From Arcticibacter sp. (lineage in GTDB: Bacteria > Bacteroidota > Bacteroidia > 2-12-FULL-35-15): DNA of 64,000 bases. The notes beneath the pieces were generated by a model. The model was given only the letters and a program-made list of their open reading frames with translations, did not search any database and was not told the origin of the DNA. The position numbers and the translations under genes were made by a program. Numbering within the stretch: position 1 is the stretch's first letter; every line of letters starts with the position of its first letter. Location: assembly GCA_021155045.1 (NCBI GenBank), contig JAJNQB010000021.1, forward strand, positions 62,001-126,000, given 5' to 3'. Shown here piece by piece: positions 60,315 through 64,000 of the stretch.

Positions 60315-60860
60315 ATGATTATCAAATTTAAGATACTTTTTATTTGTTTTTTAATTACAAATGTAATGTTTGCTCAAGATAGCACATTTATGCGTAAGCA
60401 AAAACCTGTTAAAAAGGAAAGACTTGCCGATAAAATTTATTTTGGTGGTAATGTAGGTTTACAATTTGGAACGGTTACATTTTTAGACTTTTCTCCTCTG
60501 ATTGGATATAGAATAGATAATAAATTTTCGGTAGGCACAGGAATAACTTATCAATATTATCAATATCGCGACCAATATTATAATTTTAAAACCAATGTAT
60601 ATGGTGGACGAATATTTACCCGGTATTTATTTACCGATTATTTATTTGGGCATGTGGAATACGAATACTTAAACCTTGAAGCATTTGATTTTAGAAGACG
60701 AAGAGTTGATGTTGGAAGCTTAATGGCGGGTGCAGGCTACATTCAACGATTTAGCGAACGTGCAGGAATGGTTGCAATGTTACTTTATAACTTCACCGAA
60801 TCGGTTTACACACCTTATACCAATCCTATTTTCAGAATTGGTTTTGTAGTTGGTTTATAA
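60315..60860 (+). CDS. Small outer-membrane beta-barrel protein
   Basis: A 181-residue protein with signal peptide (MIIKFKILFICFLITNVMFAQ) and about eight amphipathic strands (KIYFGGNVGLQFG, FLDFSPLIGYRID, KFSVGTGITYQYYQY, NVYGGRIFTRYLF), ending FRIGFVVGL. An eight-stranded barrel of unknown role. A TAACTTTA -7-like box lies about 20 bp upstream. The ispE gene begins 9 bp downstream, so the two share an operon. Confidence 0.8.
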   Translation: MIIKFKILFICFLITNVMFAQDSTFMRKQKPVKKERLADKIYFGGNVGLQFGTVTFLDFSPLIGYRIDNKFSVGTGITYQYYQYRDQYYNFKTNVYGGRIFTRYLFTDYLFGHVEYEYLNLEAFDFRRRRVDVGSLMAGAGYIQRFSERAGMVAMLLYNFTESVYTPYTNPIFRIGFVVGL

Positions 60861-60869
60861 TACTTCCTT

Positions 60870-61697
60870 ATGATAGTTTTTCCGAATGCAAAAATTAATA
60901 TTGGATTAAACATTACCGAAAAACGTAATGATGGTTTTCATACTATCGAAAGTATTTTTTATCCATTACCGCTTTGTGATGCATTAGAAATTATTGAAAA
61001 TGAAAATCAAACAGATGAAACCATTTTATTTACTTCATCTGGAATTGAAATACCAGGAAATTCGGATGATAATCTTTGCGTAAAAGCATATCATTTAATT
61101 GCAAAAGATTATTCATTACCAAAAATTAAAATTCACTTACACAAACATATTCCAATAGGTGCAGGACTTGGAGGAGGATCTGCCGATGCAGCATTTTTTA
61201 TAAAATTACTCAACCAAAAATTTGAATTAGGATTAGCTTGGGGTGAAATGCATCACTATGCAAAACAATTGGGCAGCGATTGTTCTTTTTTTATTACTAA
61301 CAAACCTTCTTTTGTAAAAGGCAAAGGCGATGATTTTGAAGGAATACATTTAGAATTAAGTAAATATTTTATCGCTTTAATTTATCCAAACATACATATT
61401 AATACTGCAAAAGCTTATGCAGGTGTAAAACCCAAAATTGCTATTCGCAATTTAGAGCATGATATTTTAAACTTATCCATTGAAGAATGGAAAAATAATA
61501 TTCATAATCAATTTGAAGATACGCTATTTGAAAACTATCCCGAAATTAAAAACATAAAAGAGCAACTTTACAAATTGGGAGCCGTGTATGCATCTATGAG
61601 TGGAAGCGGTTCTGCTGTGTACGGTATTTTTAAGAACATGCCACAATGCAAAAACAATTTTAATAATTGCTTTGTTTTTGTAAGCAAAATGATTTAA
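60870..61697 (+). CDS. ispE: 4-diphosphocytidyl-2-C-methyl-D-erythritol kinase
   Basis: A 275-residue GHMP kinase of the MEP isoprenoid pathway, phosphorylating CDP-methylerythritol. Signatures: FPNAKINIGLNITEKRNDGFHTIESIFYPL, ATP loop PIGAGLGGGSADAAFF and C-terminal SMSGSGSAVYGIF. Length typical. The MEP pathway feeds the polyprenyl diphosphates used by the GGGP synthase encoded earlier in the window. Confidence 0.97.
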   Translation: MIVFPNAKINIGLNITEKRNDGFHTIESIFYPLPLCDALEIIENENQTDETILFTSSGIEIPGNSDDNLCVKAYHLIAKDYSLPKIKIHLHKHIPIGAGLGGGSADAAFFIKLLNQKFELGLAWGEMHHYAKQLGSDCSFFITNKPSFVKGKGDDFEGIHLELSKYFIALIYPNIHINTAKAYAGVKPKIAIRNLEHDILNLSIEEWKNNIHNQFEDTLFENYPEIKNIKEQLYKLGAVYASMSGSGSAVYGIFKNMPQCKNNFNNCFVFVSKMI

Positions 61698-61762
61698 CCT
61701 TAAGCAGAATTTTTAAAAAAATAAAGTTCTGCGATTCTAAAACTTACTAATCAACTAATATA

Positions 61763-63160
61763 TTAATACCCTAAAGTCTTTAACATCGACTTATAACTTT
61801 GCTCTTTAGCAAAAAGACGAGTATGAATTGCTCCATCATCATCTCTATCAATAATAACATGTTTTGGAGCAGGAATCAAACAATGTTGAATGCCACCATA
61901 TCCTCCTAAACTTTCTTGGTAAGCACCCGTGTGAAAGAAACCAATGTATTGTGGTTTTTTCTGTTTATCTACTACTATTGGCATATATACTTGATTCAAA
62001 TGTGATTCTGCATTGTAATAATCTTCACTATCGCAAGTTAAACCGCCTAAATTTACTCGTTCGTACTCTTTATCCCAATTATTTATGGCTAATAAAATAA
62101 ATTTTTGTTTGATACCCCAAGTATCTGGTAAGGTAGTAATGAATGAACTGTCAATCATATACCACAACTCATTATCATTTTGTTTTTTTACATCCACAAC
62201 AGAATATAATGTTGCTCCACTTTCCCCTACTGTAAAACTTCCAAATTCAGTAAATATATTTGGTTCTTGTACTTCACGCTCTTCACAAATATTTTTTATT
62301 TTCTGAATGATTTCATCTGCCATATAATCATAATCATAACTAAATCCTAATGATGTACGAATTGGAAAACCACCACCAATATCAAGGGAATCCAATGTTG
62401 GACAAACCTTTTTTAAATCGCAATATACATTTATACATTTAGTAAGTTCACTCCAATAATAAGTAGTGTCTTTTATTCCCGTGTTGATGAAAAAGTGCAA
62501 CATTTTTAATTCACACTTTTCACTTTTTTTAATTACCGTATTATAATAATCAATAATATCAGCTTGTCTGATTCCTAAACGAGAGGTATAAAATTCAAAT
62601 TTAGGCTCTTCATCTGTTGCAACACGAATACCTACTTTAAATTTCTTTTTGCATAATTTTTCCAAAGCAGGCAATTCTCGTTTATTATCAAGAATAGGAA
62701 TTACATTTGTAAAACCATCATTTACTAAATCACATATATACTTTAAATAAGTTGGTCTTTTATAACCATTATGAATTATAAAAGTATCTTTTGATATTTT
62801 GCCAGCGCTATGTAATGCTCTAATCAAAGGAATATCAAAGGCAGATGAAGTTTCTAAATGAATATCATTTTCTAATGCTTCTTCCAAAACAAATTGAAAA
62901 TGAGAGCTTTTAGTACAATAACAATATGTATATTTGCCTTTGTAATCAGCTTTAGCCATAGCAACATTAAATAGTTTTTTGGCTTTTTGAATTTGTGAAC
63001 TTATTTTTGGCAGATAATTTATTTTTAAAGGTGTACCGTACTTTTTAATAATATCCATCAAAGGAATGTCGTAAAAGTAAAGTTCATCATCTACAACACT
63101 AAATCCTTCTTGCGGAAAATCAAAGGTTTGTTGTATTAAGTCGCGGTATTTATTATCCAT
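61763..63160 (-). CDS. Arginine decarboxylase (PLP, fold III)
   Basis: A 465-residue PLP-dependent decarboxylase of the alanine-racemase fold. Lys in YCYCTKSSHF would form the Schiff base, GGGFPI binds phosphate, and TGAYQESLGGYGG carries active-site residues near the end. Bacteroidota members of this size are annotated as arginine decarboxylase, shorter than E. coli SpeA (about 658). Diaminopimelate decarboxylase and carboxynorspermidine decarboxylase are related alternatives. It is divergent from an arginase gene, so both compete for arginine; agmatine would lead to polyamines. Confidence 0.85.
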   Translation of the reverse strand: MDNKYRDLIQQTFDFPQEGFSVVDDELYFYDIPLMDIIKKYGTPLKINYLPKISSQIQKAKKLFNVAMAKADYKGKYTYCYCTKSSHFQFVLEEALENDIHLETSSAFDIPLIRALHSAGKISKDTFIIHNGYKRPTYLKYICDLVNDGFTNVIPILDNKRELPALEKLCKKKFKVGIRVATDEEPKFEFYTSRLGIRQADIIDYYNTVIKKSEKCELKMLHFFINTGIKDTTYYWSELTKCINVYCDLKKVCPTLDSLDIGGGFPIRTSLGFSYDYDYMADEIIQKIKNICEEREVQEPNIFTEFGSFTVGESGATLYSVVDVKKQNDNELWYMIDSSFITTLPDTWGIKQKFILLAINNWDKEYERVNLGGLTCDSEDYYNAESHLNQVYMPIVVDKQKKPQYIGFFHTGAYQESLGGYGGIQHCLIPAPKHVIIDRDDDGAIHTRLFAKEQSYKSMLKTLGY

Positions 63161-63317
63161 TAGTTAAAATAAAAAGGTTAATAATTAAATAAATTAAAAT
63201 GTAAGTAAGTTACCTTGTTAAATAATAGTCAAAGTAAGTAATTTAAATTAAAACTTAAAGTTATTTTATGGCATATTTTTTTAGTCATTAATTAACAATA
63301 TTGAATAAATAAACATT
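63161..63317. other. Divergent intergenic region between arginine decarboxylase and arginase
   Basis: 157 bp, very AT-rich, containing the promoters of both divergent genes by necessity. TTA/TAA-rich repeats (GTAAGTAAGTTACC) are seen, no clear ArgR operator. Confidence 0.4.
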
Positions 63318-64000
63318 ATGAAAACAATAAAATTTATTGAAGTAAAATCAGAAATTGGAGCAGGAACAAGAGGTGCTAGTATGGGTGTGGATGCATTAAA
63401 AATTGCTGCGCTTGATTATGGAAGCAATATGTTTAAACAATTTGAATCTATTGAAATAAAAACAGAAAACCAACTTTTATTCGAGCCTGTTAAACAACCA
63501 TACTCTAAGCGTATTGGTGGAGTTTTATCAATATATGAACGATTAGCTACAACACTCTCCCAAACATTAAAGAAAAACAACTTTCCGATTGTATTGGCTG
63601 GCGACCACAGCACAGCGGGTGGAACCATTGCTGGTATTAAAATGGCATATCCAAAACAAAAGTTGGGAGTAATTTGGATTGATGCTCATGCCGACATCCA
63701 TAGCCCTTACACCACCCCTTCAGGCAACTTGCACGGAATGCCGATTGCTGCTTCATTAAATGAAGATAACATACAAAACAGAGTAAATAAACCGGATAAA
63801 GACACTGTAGATTTTTGGACTCGACTAAAAAGAGTTGGAGGAATTGCTCCTAAAATAACCTATAATGATTTGGTTTATATTGGAGTACGTGATGTAGAAC
63901 CAGAAGAAAGTTATTTACTTAAAAAACACAAAGTAAAAACATTTACTACAGCCGAAGTAAAACGTAATGGCGTTGAAAAAATAGCACGTGATGCTTTAGC
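63318..64000 (+). CDS. Arginase (partial, 3' end missing)
   Basis: The first 227 residues of an arginase/ureohydrolase. Mn ligands: His97 in VLAGDHSTAGG, and Asp122, His124 and Asp126 in WIDAHADIH. The segment TTPSGNLHGMP after the metal site is diagnostic for arginases rather than agmatinases (which lack NLHG). Arginase hydrolyses arginine to ornithine and urea. The window ends before the last motif (SxDxDxxDP). It is divergent from arginine decarboxylase. Confidence 0.88.
   Translation, partial: MKTIKFIEVKSEIGAGTRGASMGVDALKIAALDYGSNMFKQFESIEIKTENQLLFEPVKQPYSKRIGGVLSIYERLATTLSQTLKKNNFPIVLAGDHSTAGGTIAGIKMAYPKQKLGVIWIDAHADIHSPYTTPSGNLHGMPIAASLNEDNIQNRVNKPDKDTVDFWTRLKRVGGIAPKITYNDLVYIGVRDVEPEESYLLKKHKVKTFTTAEVKRNGVEKIARDAL

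Overview
The window looks like a chromosomal segment of an AT-rich member of the Bacteroidota, probably an aerobic or facultative environmental lineage near the Flavobacteriia/Chitinophagia level; I cannot place it more precisely. Evidence: PorP/SprF, PorV/PorQ and two kinds of type IX secretion (T9SS) C-terminal signals, a CHU_C-type giant adhesin, a CarboxypepD_reg/TonB receptor, a bacterial GGGP synthase, a GSCFA protein, BshC, promoter-like TTG-N19-TAnnTTTG sites instead of E. coli-type boxes, and few recognisable Shine-Dalgarno sequences. No rRNA, prophage, insertion sequence or CRISPR array is visible. Both ends cut genes: a serine hydrolase at the left and an arginase at the right.

Layout. 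1-8041: serine hydrolase lipoprotein, RRM protein, YiiX-like hydrolase, DNA polymerase IV, a GIN-domain lipoprotein, the tail of a decayed membrane protein gene, a YcaQ-type DNA glycosylase and a CapD-type sugar nucleotide dehydratase. 8233-18158: gcvT, comB, a zinc PLC/S1-like protein, a GSCFA protein, then a sugar block (MFS importer, ROK kinase, GH92 mannosidase, small membrane protein) with a candidate small RNA on the opposite strand between kinase and mannosidase. 18175-29413: T9SS-exported esterase, ftsE, a large TPR protein paired with an outer-membrane barrel, a VOC/ThiE-like/GGGP synthase cluster, a WG-repeat protein and ahcY. 29465-39543: a cysteine-rich Rieske-like lipoprotein, a small basic exported protein, and a three-gene block (TonB receptor, 1328-residue secreted protein, PorV-like barrel). 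39639-52601: greA, HIT protein, ferredoxin/acyl-CoA reductase pair, a haem plus copper-monooxygenase-like lipoprotein, an OmpA/PD40 lipoprotein, queE, bshC, NUDIX, rimO and mpl. 52602-59457: tRNA-Leu between two related palindromic elements, then a PorP/SprF-SPOR fusion behind a 1603-residue adhesin with 13 tandem Ig-like repeats. 59559-64000: SDR, small barrel, ispE, and a divergent arginine decarboxylase/arginase pair.

How it fits together. Surface biology dominates: at least three T9SS substrates (esterase, 1328-residue protein, adhesin) sit with T9SS-type outer-membrane partners (PorV-like, PorP-SPOR). The sugar block suggests trimming of mannose glycans followed by uptake and phosphorylation. 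The best candidates for undescribed biology are the TonB receptor/secreted protein/PorV trio, the PorP-SPOR fusion with its repeat adhesin, and the roughly 80-nt structured RNA with its own promoter and terminator. Short palindromic repeat families are scattered in the intergenic DNA, and one has become the C-terminus of a protein.
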